From: Vitis vinifera
Lineage: Eukaryota > Streptophyta > Magnoliopsida > Vitales > Vitaceae
Assembly (NCBI RefSeq): GCF_030704535.1
Contig: NC_081813.1
Location: 2,016,501-2,080,500 of the forward strand
Length of the DNA: 64,000 nt
Reading direction: 5' to 3'
Part shown: in pieces, positions 13,727 through 32,936 of the stretch
Layout of the letters: each line of letters starts with the position of its first letter
How positions within the stretch are numbered: the first letter of the stretch is position 1
Made by a program: the position numbers and the translations under genes
The notes under the pieces: model-generated
Database searches by the model: none
Told to the model about the DNA's origin: nothing
What the model saw: the letters and a program-made list of their open reading frames with translations, nothing else

Positions 13727-15306
13727 AGGAGAATTACCCTTAAGGGTAGGTTGGGAAAAGAAATTACTAAAAATGGTGGGTAGATTTGATAATTCTTATC
13801 AAGGCCTAACATTTTTATAAGACCAATTTACCTTGAATTTTTCAAGTCCATTTACCAATTGAGAAGTACATCTTCTTTCCTAACAATTATAAAATATAAG
13901 TACAATACAAATGCAATATAATTACAATAAAAAAATATTAACATTACGATATATTATAATATACCAAAATGACAAAATATTGAATTCGTTTTTTACTAAA
14001 CTAGCATTTCTAGGCTATCATGTTGTATTCCTATCATAAAGCATCTTTGCAAGCCAAAATTATAAAAAGACAACAAAAATATACTATTATAATTTCAATA
14101 CATGAAGTTGTTAAAGGTAATCCAATGATGTATAAAAAACAAATCTATAAAATTAATTTTTTTTATATAAAAATATAAATATATAATAAAAATACACTAC
14201 AATTACAATTTCAAATTTCTTATGAAACTGGGCAGTTGTGGGTTTTTTGGCATATATATGTTTAATATACAATAAATATTGTTCTTTATTATATAAAATA
14301 TGTCTCAATTGATTATAATTTTTAGTTTTCAATGAAAATCCAAATATATTCATAAATACCCAAACATAGTGGTTCCAAACAAGCATGAAACAACTAAGAG
14401 AACTTTTTCTTCTGCCATGTCAAACAAGTCTCAACAACAAAACTAAAGTGCAAACATTTTCAATGAAAATCAATAATAATCATATCAAACAACCCACTCG
14501 GAAAATAAATTAAAAATAAAACATATCTTCAATATGACCAAAATAATATAAAAAAAATTCAAAAAAAAAATTTAAATAACATTTTACACAAAAAAAAATG
14601 TAATTTCTTTCTCAAAACCTCCTTCAATATTTCAAATATAATATTTTAGATCTACATTGTTAAAATTATTAACATTTCATTCCTTCAATTCAAATTTTAA
14701 ATTATTTATTTATTTGCTTAAACTGACGTATTTTTATTTTTTTTGTCATTTTTTTTCAAAAAAAAATCTTATCTTTAATGGATTTCTTGCTAGATTCACA
14801 CAAAAATACAAGCTTTGTGGAGATGGTTTCAAATCATAACCTAAAGTGCTGGAGTTTTTTCTTCTTCAATACCGACATAAGGAAACCAATGAGACTAGAA
14901 GGCATTTTAATGTTTACCAAAGGAACAAAAAATTTAGAGATGCGGTCTGCAAATTTCTACACAGGAGCTTTAGCCATCTAGGTTGAGTTGTGGCTGGTTT
15001 AGGGGTCCCGCGATGAGGATTGTGGTCGGTGGGATCATCCAGAACGTGCCAACTGTGACAGCATTGGGTGGGATCATCATTCCGGCATTTCCTGCCCATA
15101 TGGGGCCAAACTGCAGCTAGGTTAAAGAAGATTTTTTTTTTTTTGCTGTTGCTTTTCACTTATTAAGGGTAGTCTTGACATTTAAATAAAATAAGACATT
15201 TGAAAGAATTATCATAATTTCACCCTACCCTTTAGAAAAATTATTATATATACCCACCCTTCTCAGTCATATGTTTCCCCAATCTACCCTAAAGGGTAGT
15301 TCTCCC
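13727..15306. mobile_element. Non-autonomous Mutator-like element (1.58 kb, long TIRs)
   Basis: The left arm begins aggagaattacccttaaggg and the right arm ends ccctaaagggtagttctccc. The arms match as inverted repeats over at least 30 bp, with weaker similarity to about 80 bp (shared gtgggta and gataattctt segments). Flanking 9-bp direct repeats AATAAAAAA sit at 13718-13726 and 15307-15315. Long TIRs plus a 9-bp duplication fit MULEs, though the duplication is A-rich and therefore weaker proof. No transposase is present. A patch at about 14985-15120 is clearly more GC-rich than its surroundings and may be captured host sequence. I do not recognise it. Confidence 0.7.
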
Positions 15307-15315
15307 AATAAAAAA

Positions 15316-18300
15316 TATCATACCTAATTTATGAGAACATGTCATTAAATTTGTTAGAAATATGAATCATTTAAGAATTGTACCTAATTTTTATGATATA
15401 ATAATGTAATTTAGTATTATTTGGACATAAATGAGCAAATAATTATTTTAAAATATATGATAAAAATATGGTCACACTTCACGTGGGGATGTGGGAGACA
15501 TTGACCTAGGAAAATAAATAGTGTGGGCCCATATTTCTTATGACTCAACATGTGATTGGTGACATACAATAAGTGTAATGTGAAATATCAATTGGTCAAT
15601 AATGGTTTAAAAAAAAAGAATTCTTGGTTGGGAAAAAATAAATTTTGTGGTCTGAAAATGCAAGTTTTTTTTTTTTTTTTTTTTTTGTAAAAAAAAAGGA
15701 GATAGAATCCACCCAAATTGCTCGTGATGGCATTGATGGGTCAAGTCGTACCAATACATAAATGTGCCAAATTTAACCAAAAAAATATGAGCCACACTCA
15801 CTTCTAGGGTTGCAGTTTCACCCACAAATTTGTCCAAGGAGCCCATAGATTTTAGGCCAATGGGGTCCAAGTGCCATATCAATAGGCCCCATTTTCTTAC
15901 AATTTCAGGGAAATTCTACGTGGAAAAAGTTTTAGTTACTGTTTTCAAAAATAATTCTTAAAAATTGTTTTTGAAAATAATTTTTAAAAATAATTTTATA
16001 ATGTTTTGTAGAATAAATAACTGATGGGAAATTGAAACATTTTTAATTTATTTTTTATATTTTTAAATATATTTTAAAAATAACTTTATATGTGTTGTTT
16101 ATTTTTAATAATTTTCTATGTTTGTATAATTAGTTATTAAAATAACTTTAAAAAATGTAAAAATAATGAAAAACAATTAAAATATTATATGAAACATATT
16201 TTTCTATTTTTTTTTTTGTCTTTCTATTCGACTTTTGGGTTGAAAAGGACCTTAACGACTTTAAAAGACGTTTACTTGATTAAAAAAAGTCTATACTTAT
16301 ATAGCATCATGAACTTTCCCTTTTATCCGATATGGGATATTATAAATACCCTCTCATACAAAAATAATATGTTTATTGTATCCTATGAGTGATAAAACAG
16401 ATAAATACATCATATAAGGTCAAATAAACTCTCATACTGGGATCATTGATCGACTTTAATATAATTTATAATAATATGCTTTCAATCATATAAATATCAT
16501 CTATTTTACGCCTAAAAGTCCCCACGACTTTAAAATACATTTGGATGACAGGAAGTTTGTGTTGTCGTACCACCGCCACCGCAGCATAAAAACCCGGAGC
16601 CCAAACGTACCTTTCCACGGGGTGGTCTGTTAGGCAAGTGGGAAACTGACAAAAAGGAAAAATGGGTTTATAGCAGAGGGAAAGTTGGAAGGTGGGTTTG
16701 GTTTGAGCATTAGTTTGGGCTCGTGATGGGTCACTGGTCACATCATCTGAGACCCCACCAGCTAGTGTGGCACACTGGCAGTGGCATGGATGCTTGGTGA
16801 TTACAGAATATGGGATCGTAGCCTTGTAGGGCAAGGATACCCTTTGTTTTTAGTGGTGAAAATAACAAGCTCACACCCTTGAAAGAGGGTGCTCGCACTG
16901 ATCTTACTGAACCTTTGCATTGACACCATTGTATTAACTCTTCACATTTATAGCCTGACCTATCCATTTGTTCTGGGCACAAGAATAATTAAGCCAAATT
17001 GGTACATTTTCTGTGGAGTAACTTTATGGGCTCTTGCTCTATCTCTCTCCCTCTTCAGTTACCATATATCTAATTAAGTTTAAATATCGAATGAATCCAT
17101 GCAGACGTGTTTTAAAATCATGAAATTTATTACATCAAAAATGATGATACCATAGTCATGTCGTGTTTGTAAAAAAAATAAAATGTAATACATTTAAAAT
17201 CAAGAGGGTTGAATAAATTCAAAACAGACAATAATCCTATCAAGCAATTTTATACAAAATAAAAGGTAATCATTTATTTAATTCATTAGAGAAACCCATT
17301 TTATATTGTTTTTCGAAAACAAATTTGACTATTTCTAAATTGCATTTTTTTTAATCCTTTTCAATTGTAAAGTAACTTATATCATTTTAAAATAAAAAAA
17401 TATACTACTGAATTTTTTTTTTGGTTCTTTTATCATTTTGGCTATTTAACTGTAACACCAAGCTGACTTTCTTGGTATTTATCAAAAATGCATTATCAAG
17501 TAAATGATGCTTCATATACGATTTTTTAGTCTTATTATTTGTATTTTGATTCTATTTATCTTATACGTGTAAATGTCAACGGCCCATTTGTTATGTTCAA
17601 AGAAATGATTCTTGGTGTCTTAACTTTTGGCCTTTCTTTGTAATTTTCACCGAGTTAAAATCACTTTCATCAAGACTCACCAAACTGACCAGTCAGGTCG
17701 ATGTGAACAAAATCAAAGATGACTCCAGTTTCATCCCACTGCATAAAAATCACGAGTCTGACGGGAATTACTCCACCATTCACCACTCTCATTTATTCTC
17801 ACTGTCCCCTCACCTCACCAATCCACTTCTCTTCATTTACCCACTTGGAGTTGACCCCCAAAATCCAATGAATTCCATCAACCCATCACATGACATCTCA
17901 AAAACCCTCACAAAACCACTTCAAATTTAATAATTTGTGAGCTGCTTCATTACCCAAAATGAAAATAACTTTTCAATGATTAAAGTATATGCATTCTCCT
18001 AATAAGTTCTAGGGAATATGAAAATATATTTGTTGGATTTTCAATTGGTTTTATTTGAAAAGATCTTGGATTCAAACTTTGAGTTAAAATGATAGATTAA
18101 TGATTAATGGGCTGGTCTCTTGGCAAAAAGAAATTCAAAAAAAGTTTAAGATCGAAAATTTGAAATATTTTCAACTCATTTTACTTTCAATCATTTTTCA
18201 TATTTATGGAATTGTTTTTTGAAATGGTTATTAGAAAGTAAATGAAAATAACAAAAATATTATTGTTATTTTCAAAAGCAAAAAAATTGTTGTTGAGAGT

Positions 18301-19013
18301 GGGTACCAAACACATCAATGATTGTGGGATTCTAACCATTGAGGCATTGCATTTTTAAATGAGCCATGAGGCATGAAGTGATGCTTAAGAGTAAGGGTGT
18401 CATTTTCTTCTTAAATCTTCAATCCCAAAAGGAGGAAATCGTTTTCAATTTGGCCACCAAACACCCTCTAGAATTCTCGGAAAGCTGATAATCAATCACT
18501 AACGTATTTGAAAATCACAGACAATGACATTAACAAAATGCAGGCCCCATCAAGGCTGCTTGCAAAAGGGTCTAAAGAATAAATAAGGTTTACTAATCCA
18601 AAAAAGCAGTGTATCCCCGTCCATGCAAGCTGGTCTTCTGAGCTGTCCAAACTCTAATTCAATGAAGAAGATGAGATCAACAATAAAGAGAGATCAAATG
18701 GCCCAAGGATTCCTACTCACAACTGTAGCATTCATTTCACCATTAATGACTGAGCAGTTGAGCTCTCTGTGAACTTAAATATGGTTGAGAGCTGCTGCAT
18801 TTTTTCATTGTGGGTTTTTCTTCATTATTAATATATGATGGTTTCTGTGTGTCTGTGAGTATATATTTGTGGTGAAGGTGTGAGAGTGGATGTGTATGTA
18901 CACACAAAACAAGGCCAACCAGAGGGAGCCACATAGGGTTTGAGGGAGCAGCTTTCTCTTCTGTGTTTTGAGTGTTGGTTTCTTTTCTGTGGCTCTGCTG
19001 TGGCTGCCTCTCA
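15316..19013. other. Gene-free stretch ending in the HOTHEAD 5' region
   Basis: Mostly AT-rich. About 15920-16190 is a diverged copy of the 'tttcaaaaacagttctgaaaaattattttctaa'-like repeat also seen near 45690. A less AT-rich patch at about 16540-17080 has chance open frames but no recognisable domain. The last few hundred bases before 19014 should hold promoter and 5' UTR of the next gene; a TATA-like gtatatattt lies near 18858, with no direct evidence of use. Confidence 0.45.
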
Positions 19014-22000
19014 ATGGATTTGGTTGGGGCAGTGAAGCTCTTCCTTCTCTGCTCTCTTCTGTGGCTCAGTGCAATCACTTCTTGTCAAGGTTTGTGTGCT
19101 CCCCACTCCCTTTTCTTTCATTCTCCTTACATGGGTTCCTGGTTTTCTTGATCGCTCTCCCCCATTTCCTTTTCTGGGTTTTAGAAATGGATCAGTTTTT
19201 GCATTTGTGGTTGTGTTAGCTAAAATGGGTTTTCAGGTTTTGCTCTCATATCTTTGCCTTCTTTTGGGTGGAGGAGGAATTGAAAATGGGTCATTTTTTC
19301 ATTTCCATCTTGTGGGGTGGTCTTGGCTGAAATGGGGTTTTTGTTTTCACTGGCCCTTCTTCTGTCTGAACTGTTTTCCTAGTGGATCTAGTTGCTTTTT
19401 CCTGTATTTTAGTTGAATTGAATGTGTAATTCAGAAGAAAGAATTGAAAATTAGTGATTGATGTATGCATTTTCTTGTTCACATTGTGTTCTTTTCTTCA
19501 TATTTGAATCAAAATTTTAGAATGTACGTAAAAGATTCAGTCTAAATTAGCATAAAATCACCACTGAATAAGCAGGTCTGAGCTATTGTAAGGAACTGAC
19601 ATGAAAATTGCAATGCAGGCAAGGAAAATTCATCAGAATACCCGTACCCTTTTATCAGAAGAGCCAGCTCTTTCTCCTCATCATCACCTTCAGCTTCATT
19701 GAGCGGTTCCCATAACACTTATGACTATATAATTGTGGGAGGTGGCACAGCTGGGTGTCCCCTTGCTGCCACCCTCTCCCAAAACTTCAGTGTTCTATTA
19801 CTGGAAAGAGGTGGTGCCCCTTTTGATAATGTAAATGTCTCATATTTAAAAAACTTCCACATTTCATTAGCAGACACTTCACCAACCTCTGCATCCCAAG
19901 CCTTCATCTCAACAGATGGGGTCTTTAATTCTAGGGCCAGAGTTTTGGGTGGTGGCACTTGCATCAATGCTGGCTTCTACACAAGAGCAAGCACAAGGTA
20001 TGTGTTAGGCCCTCTTAATTCCTTCCTACTTGATAACTCTATATGCATATTTTCTGATAAAGGGGTAAGAGAAGGCCCATTTTCACCTAACCCTAGGTTC
20101 TAACAGTCCCAGTTTAGAATGCATCATTTCTGGCTGTTGTTTTTTGGTTGAGGAGAAAAAAATAGGATATTTGGTTCTGGGTTGTTTGGCTGGGGAGAAA
20201 AAGAATAAGATTTTCTCTCTGGGTGTGTCCAAGAAATCAATTCTAGGGCTGCCAGTCATCAATTAATTGGCCTTCAAAATGAAAATCCTCTCTGCATGTA
20301 CTTCTAAGTGTGCTTATGTCTTGTCCAAACAACACTATTGTCAGGAGAGAAATGTACTTAAGATCAGAAGGGGATTGATTTGGACCCCTCTGTGTTATTT
20401 TTTTGGCTATTTTCTGGAAATATATGCCCTTCTCCTTACAGAGTGGCAGGTAATCAGATGCAAAATCTAAGAATTTTTAGTGTCATTATCCAACATAACT
20501 TGAGCATGTGGTTAAGTGCCATTTCAGTAATATGTATGTGTTGAGATGCTAGGAGTCATTATCTAAAACAAACAGAATATTTTCGACATTGATATTAGTC
20601 AATTGTCTATGATGGCAATGTTTAATAACATGGAAAAGGTGTTTACATTAAGTGCTTAGTTGCCCCCACCAGCCACAAAACCGGACCGCCATGTCTTTAA
20701 CATGTTGGTAGATCAGGAAACCATCTAATGGCCTTGATCTTGGGTTGGTGGACAGTTAAGAGTGATTAAGGTGAACATAGAAAGCTCATGGCATGTAGTA
20801 GTACGATTGTATCAGAACATTTATGAGTCCATCTTCCTTCTTTGGTGATTGTATTAAATACTTGGTGTGGTCCCTTTCCAATGATCTCATTCCGAGAAAG
20901 TGATTAAGAAGATTGTGTGGATCCAAAGAAAAATGATACATTTAAGGTAGGATTATAAAGACACCCCACCTCCCTCACCCTACACCTATGGCCCCTGCTG
21001 CCTCACAGGCCCTTAAACCCTCTAAGCGAATATGTTCATTTCTTCAACATAGATAGGCATCTCACTCTCAATTTGTCACCCAAAGGGGCCACAAGTCACA
21101 TGCATCTCAGTGTTCCCATACCACTGGGTCTACATTACATTTCTAAGTGGGTTAGGTTGTGAAGAACTCTTTAACATTTTAGGAAGAGTGAGTTGGCGTG
21201 TCATGCACCATGTGTGTATATTTTAGCAGCATATTTTTTTCCCTGAGAAGGAAATACATTTTTTTTCCCCAACTAGGCAAATAGTATGTACGATCTAGGA
21301 GATATACGGTTGATTTTAAGATGCAAGCTAAGAGATATTGTTTGAATATACCTGGTAACAGAACTTGAACACAGCTTTGAAAAACCCCTTGTAGCTGAGT
21401 GAAGTCCTGAAACTAGAGGAAGTTGTGTTGATGCTGAAGCTTTTTCCTGGCTTGTAGGTATATTGAAGAAGCAGGCTGGGATGCCAAGCTGGTGAATGAG
21501 TCATATCCCTGGATTGAGAGGCAAATTGTGCAGCAGCCGAAGCTTGCACCATGGCAGAAGGCACTGAGGGATGGCCTTTTGGAAGTTGGGATCTCGCCTT
21601 TCAATGGGTTCACCTTTGATCACTTGTATGGAACCAAGGTTGGTGGTACCATTTTTGATGAATTTGGCAAGCGTCACACTGCTGCCGATCTACTTGCTGA
21701 AGGGAACCCTGAGAAGCTTAGTGTCCTGATTTATGCAAAGGTTCAAAAGATCATGTTCAACACAACAGGTCTGCAAAAAGCTTGAAATTTACTTTATATG
21801 TTGTCCTCTGCAGAAACAAGGCAAAACATACAATAAAACATGCAATACAAGAAACGAAACATAACACTCTCAAGCTAATTGTAAAGAGCAATCTATAACA
21901 ACATGGAAGTTGAAGCCAAAGGCTTTTATAGGGTACTTTGGTTTCTCTATATCCTTAATATTAAAGCAAAATGGTCATTGAAGTTCCTGCTATTTTCAAG

Positions 22001-23238
22001 ATAGCCCTGCAAAATACTGATGAACTAACAATGTCTGATACAGCAAAGCGGCCAAAGGCAGTGGGAGTCATCTTCAAGGATGAAAATGGTAACCAACATC
22101 AAGCCTTCCTTGCAGAAAGGCGAGGAAGTGAAATAATACTGTCATGCGGGGCAATTGGGAGTCCTCAAATGCTAATGCTAAGCGGCATTGGACCAAAGGC
22201 TGAGCTTAAGAAGTTCAACATTTCAGTGGTGCTCAACAATAGATTTGTTGGGAAAGGCTTGTCTGATAATCCCTTGAACACAGTTTTCGTTCCTACTGAT
22301 AGACCAGTGGAGCAGTCCCTGATACAAACTGTAGGAATTACAAAGAGGGGTGTCTACATTGAAGCCAGCAGTGGATTTGGACAGTCCTCTGATAGCATTC
22401 GGTATGACCATGGAATGATGTCAGCAGAGGTTAGTATTGGTGTTCTATTAGAAATCGATCATACACCCCTAGTTTATAGAGAAATCAGAAAATCCATTGA
22501 ATTAACTGCAGTTCTTTGTATAATCAGATTGGGCAGCTCTCTACTATTCCCCCAAGGCAAAGAACAGCACAGGCCATTCAAGACTATGCAGCAGGCAAGC
22601 AATTCTTGCCACACGAGGCATTCATGGGAGGCTTCATTCTAGAAAAGATAGCCAGCCCATTCTCAAAGGGCCACCTCAAGCTGATCAACACCAATGTTGA
22701 TGACAACCCATCCATCACCTTCAACTACTTCAGCCATCCGTATGACCTACAACGATGTGTTGAAGGTATTCGCATGATGGAGAAGATTGTGAGAACACAA
22801 CACTTCATGAACTACACCCAATGTGATGACACAACTTTGGATAAGCTGCTTAACATGAGTGTCAAGGCTAATATCAACCTTGTACCTAAACACACCAACG
22901 ACACCAAGTCCATGGAGCAGTTCTGCAAAGACACTGTAATCACAATTTGGCACTACCATGGTGGATGCCATGTGGGCAAGGTGGTAGACCATAAATATAA
23001 GGTTCTTGGTGTGCACAGGCTCCGAGTAATTGATGGTTCAACGTTTAGGGAGTCACCAGGCACTAATCCTCAAGCGACTGTCATGATGATGGGCAGGTAA
23101 GATCATTACCTATATGTTTAGAAATAAATGAACCCGAACCATCTTCAAAGAAAATGTAATTTCTTTTGGTGATATGTGTGCAGGTACATGGGATTGAAGA
23201 TTTTACGAGAGAGATTAGGAGCAGCAGCTGGTGTGTAA
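19014..23238 (+). CDS. HTH: HOTHEAD-type GMC oxidoreductase (six exons, complete)
   Basis: FAD-dependent glucose-methanol-choline oxidoreductase of the HOTHEAD/mandelonitrile-lyase-like family. Exons 19014-19089, 19619-19997, 21458-21768, 22044-22429, 22528-23096 and 23184-23238 join to 591 residues (Arabidopsis HTH is about 594). The ATG opens a hydrophobic signal peptide (VKLFLLCSLLWLSAITS), so the enzyme is probably secreted or enters the ER. The FAD-binding VGGGTAGCPLA lies near residues 65-75, GMC signature 1 (RARVLGGGTCINAGFYTRAS) near 127-147, and signature 2 (GAIGSPQMLMLSGIG) mid-protein. The catalytic His is in WHYHGGCHVG and the C-terminal FAD/active-site motif is GTNPQATVMMMGR. Family knowledge: HTH is needed for cuticle formation and for preventing floral organ fusion, probably through oxidation of long-chain omega-hydroxy fatty acids. 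All introns are GT-AG. Intron 3 is the longest at 1460 bp. Confidence 0.95.
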
Positions 23239-23741
23239 AGGCCAAAACGATCAACAAGGGAGCAGAAAAGTGAGGTGTTGGTTGTAATGTGGAAATGTAA
23301 TTTTGTCATTCTAATTCTTAGTAAGCTGTTTATATATATAGGAAGGCTTGCGAAAATATGAAAGTCCATAATATATATTCTCAACTATATTTGTTAATGA
23401 TAATCTACCTGCTGGTATTCATGGATGCATCTTCCTCTCTTCGCTTGTCATCTTCCCAAGCATATATCTCTTAGATCAATTTCCCGGCTTCTATCTTCAT
23501 ACCATATTGTTGGGTATCCATGGTAGTCCTCTCCCAACTGCACAAGCCAGGCAAAGTCACACCTGATTAATGGAGATACAGAATCACTTACAATCATTAT
23601 TGATAGAATTCTCTGTTGATCAATGTTGGAAACCTAGAATTAGTAGGAATAATTTGAGTTTGTTAGGTTGAATCATTAGGGGATAAGATTGTTGTATCAT
23701 CTCATAACTTAGTTTCCTGGTTTTGGGGTTTTGTTAGGATT
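23239..23741 (+). other. HOTHEAD 3' UTR and flank
   Basis: Non-coding. The part at about 23279-23437 is duplicated at about 25803-25931 (see the pseudogene entry). It includes shared phrases such as ttgtaatgtg, attctaattc, tatattctcaa and acctgctggtat. Confidence 0.6.
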
Positions 23742-23862
23742 TAGAATCCTTTTGGTAGTGATTTTAAAAAGTGTTTTTAACCTTTTAATACTTAAAAATT
23801 TGTATCATGTGTTAGAAATGTTAGAAACGTTTTCTAAAATTACTACCGCATTCTTAAAGAGT
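23742..23862. mobile_element. Small TIR MITE next to the copia fragment
   Basis: About 120 bp. The left end is around agaatccttttggtagtgat, and the right end reads aaattactaccgcattctt in inverse orientation. The right half (gttagaaacgttttcta) matches the elements near 11180 and 25010. It abuts the start of the gag-like frame at 23884. Confidence 0.5.
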
Positions 23863-23883
23863 GCAGTCATTTTAGGAAGTGAA

Positions 23884-25510
23884 ATGAATACTTCCGGAGG
23901 TTGTAAAGCTTCAGTGGTCTACACAACAAGTTCAGATTCGTCTCATCAACAATGGACCATTCAAAAATTGAATGGCAAAAACTATACTCAGTGGTCCCGG
24001 TCTGCAATCATCTCCATCAGGGGTAGAGGAAAAATCGGGTATATTACTGGAAGTGTCAAGGAACCGAAGAAGGAAGATGAGTATCAGCACCATACTTGGG
24101 AAACTGATAATTCCCTTGTGCCTACCTTTCTCTTCCACAGAACGGCAAAGGGGCTATGGGATGCCGTGAAGGAAATGTACTCGGATCTGGAGAACTCTGC
24201 AGAAGTTTTCGAACTCAAATCCAAAGTACGAGATCTTCGGCAAGGCACATGGGGTCACTCAATATTACAGCCTGCTATCAGAGCTTTGGCAAGAACTCGA
24301 TATGTTCGATACCCTCGTGTGGAAGTGTGCTGACGATGGCCTGCAGTATCGGAAAACCGTTGAAAAAGAGAGGGCGTTTGATTTTCTTGCAGGATTGAAT
24401 AAAAGTCTGGATGATGTTCGTGGTCACTTGATTAGCCAGAAGCCGTTCCCTTCCATCCGAGTGATCTTTGCCGACGTCAGAAGAGAGGAAAGTCGGAGAA
24501 GGGTTATGGTGGGAGATTCTGGAAGACAGAACAATACTCCAGTGGAGCCATTAGCCTTGGCAGTCAAAAATCCTGATAATGCTGGCAACCAGAGACGGGA
24601 AGGGAAGCAATGGTGTGTTTACTGCCGTCTTACAAATCACACCAGAGAGAACTACTGGAAGCTACACGGCAGACCTCCAAACTGGCGCAGCAATAAGCAA
24701 TCCGAAAGAGCTCCACAAACTGCAGCTGCAGTAGAAAATCCCCAAAATTCCCGAGTAGATCTAGCTGGTTTCAACAAATATCATATTGAGCAATGGTGGA
24801 AATTGTTTAATCAATCCCAAAACACGTCCAGTGATATTCCTTCCTGAACTATTGCTCAAAAAGGTACCTTCGTCAATGCATTGAATGCCAAGTCATGTCA
24901 CCTTTGGATCATTGGTTTAGTGGCAATTGATCACATCACCTTAGAACCCGTATAGCATCGATTTTAGATAACACTTCCAATATTTTCATTTTATCTGTTA
25001 GAAATATTCGAAACGTTTTCTAGAATCACTATCAAACGTACTCTTACTCTCCATATCAAGGAAACTTTAAGGTTAAAATTACAGATGACTCATTATCTCG
25101 TGTTGTAGGATCAATTATTCTCTCAAAAAACATAATCCTTGATTCTGTTTTACAGTTGCCTAATCTCTCTTCTAATCTTCTGTGCATAAGCAAATTAACC
25201 TAAGACTTTAATTGTATAGTTAAATTCTCCTCTTCTATGTGTGAATTTCAGGATCCACATTCAGGGAAGATGATTTGCAATGACCAGGAACATGAGGGAC
25301 TTTACATGTGTGAAGATGAAATAAGCATTTGTGGGCATGCAAGAGTACAAAGTTTAGATGTTTTTAATGCTAATGACGATGAAATAATGTTGTGGCCCTT
25401 AGGTTAGGTCACCCAAGTTTCCGGTACCTTAAACATTTCCTCCCATCTTTGTTTTCTAGTAAAAGTGTGGATTTCGGCTAAGCATTGCACATTTTCCTTC
25501 TCACCCTCTA
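23884..25510 (+). mobile_element. Decayed Ty1/copia retrotransposon fragment (gag to start of integrase)
   Basis: A gag-like frame begins at 23884 with the usual copia phrasing (IQKLNGKNYTQWSRSAI). It shifts by one base near 24250, then continues to the stop at 24845-24847 and includes a CCHC-like segment starting CVYCRLTNHTREN. Downstream, a protease-like HLWII...DHIT patch near 24900-24930 has lost its Asp-Ser-Gly catalytic triplet. A pre-integrase-like stretch (LQLPNLSSNLLCISKL, then MCEFQDPHSGKMI) runs over about 25060-25310. A GHPSFRYLKHF remnant lies near 25410-25440. There are several stops and a TIR-element end inside it. No LTRs, reverse transcriptase or RNase H were found, so it is a dead 5' internal fragment. 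Confidence 0.8.
24985..25050. mobile_element. Truncated MITE end inside the copia fragment
   Basis: The phrase gaaacgttttctagaatcac followed by tatcaaacgtactctta is the right end of the same TIR family as 11094-11213. No matching left end was found nearby, so it is a fragment. It interrupts the copia frame between the protease-like and pre-integrase-like remnants. Confidence 0.45.
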
Positions 25511-25565
25511 AACCATTCTCATTGATTCATAAGATGATGACACTTATTTCACAGAACCGTCAACA

Positions 25566-25935
25566 AAAATTTGGCATATTTTGCCAAACTTCCAATTTCT
25601 TTATTGGATACTTCACCAACTTCTGCTGCTCAAGATTTTGTTTCCACACATGGGACATAAACCCTCGACTCAGAAGGCTGAGCCACTATCATACTGATGA
25701 ACCCTTCAATACCAAAATAAGATACACAACATGGGAAACAGACACACTGCCAAACAGATATCTAAACTAAAAACTTATACTACACGTTACGTAGAGATAT
25801 CAGTTGTAATGTGAAATGCAATCTCATTATTCTAATTCCTAACGAGAAAGGCTTCCAACAAATATTATATATTCTCAATTTTGGTTTGTGATGAATTACC
25901 TGCTGGTATCTCCATTGATGCACTGTCCTCAGTCC
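25566..25935 (+). pseudogene. Relic of a second HOTHEAD-like gene
   Basis: Two islands match the intact HOTHEAD gene upstream in the same order and orientation. Island 1 (about 25566-25695) reads, with one or two frame breaks, like exon 2: a NLA.F..ISLLDTSPTSAAQ stretch followed by DFVSTHG, then INPRLRRL. The live gene has ISLADTSPTSASQAFISTDG and GVFNSRARVLG. Island 2 (about 25803-25931) matches the live 3' UTR at about 23279-23437. Everything between exon 2 and the 3' UTR is missing, and stops interrupt island 1. This is best explained as a tandem duplicate that lost most of its exons, with the copia fragment now lying between the two copies. Confidence 0.75.
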
Positions 25936-26598
25936 CAACTCAGAATGCTTCTTTTTTGCCCCTCAGCATTCTAGTATTCTTCTGAAGTCGTTCTTCCTTG
26001 AAACAGTCTCCAACTACAATCGGGTTGAATCTATTAAGAAGCAGGTACGAGAAATAAAAGTTCATGAGGGGTTAAGTAACATTCATGAGGTTCATGCCAT
26101 AGTATATCAATAAGCACGGTTACAGAAGTACAAACTAGAATTTAATTTATGTTACTAATGCGAACCATTCATACACTTAAAGACGGCAGTGTTAAATATT
26201 TTCCCAGTACATAGATGAAGCATTGAATTCACAGAAGGATTTCAGAAGTCTTCCCAGTTTCAAACAACCACAAGTACAGCAACTAAAACAATTTAAGGGC
26301 AGGAACTGAGATTTATTTTGGTTCAAACCGAGTTGATGATACTTGAGGAAGTCTTGCAAAGTACTTGCCCAATGATGCCTTTGATTACAAGCTATACACC
26401 ACAACCAACTGCTTCACCGGGTTTGAGCTTCAAATCATCAACAAAGCCATTATTCAGAGAACGTTGCAAGTCAAAATCTTCCAAGCTCCTAGGATGGTGC
26501 TGCATCGTATGGGTCTTGAGATCCTATGTTGTTCATGAAAGTGAAGTACACTTTTGTTGGAAGAGATTATTCTTCTAAATGGGCCTTTCATCAAATAT
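25936..26598 (-). other. Intergenic gap and probable ALE2 3' UTR
   Basis: The space between the HOTHEAD relic and the stop codon of the convergent receptor kinase. The part nearest 26599 is probably the kinase 3' UTR. No coding feature is supported here. Confidence 0.45.
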
Positions 26599-32932
<6,334 letters not shown>

Positions 32933-32936
32933 CAGA

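Noticed and set aside
14914-15159. 81-codon minus-strand frame
   Set aside because: It lies inside the Mutator-like element and includes a poly-Lys run from a poly-T tract. At most it is a piece of captured sequence.
16466-17077. Overlapping open frames in a less AT-rich patch
   Set aside because: No domain, no splice context and no repeat match recognised. Codon composition is not protein-like. Left as unannotated intergenic DNA.
23254-23440. Poly(A)/3' UTR of HOTHEAD as a mobile element, because it recurs at 25.8 kb
   Set aside because: The second copy is accompanied by a HOTHEAD exon 2 relic in the right order, so tandem gene duplication explains it better.
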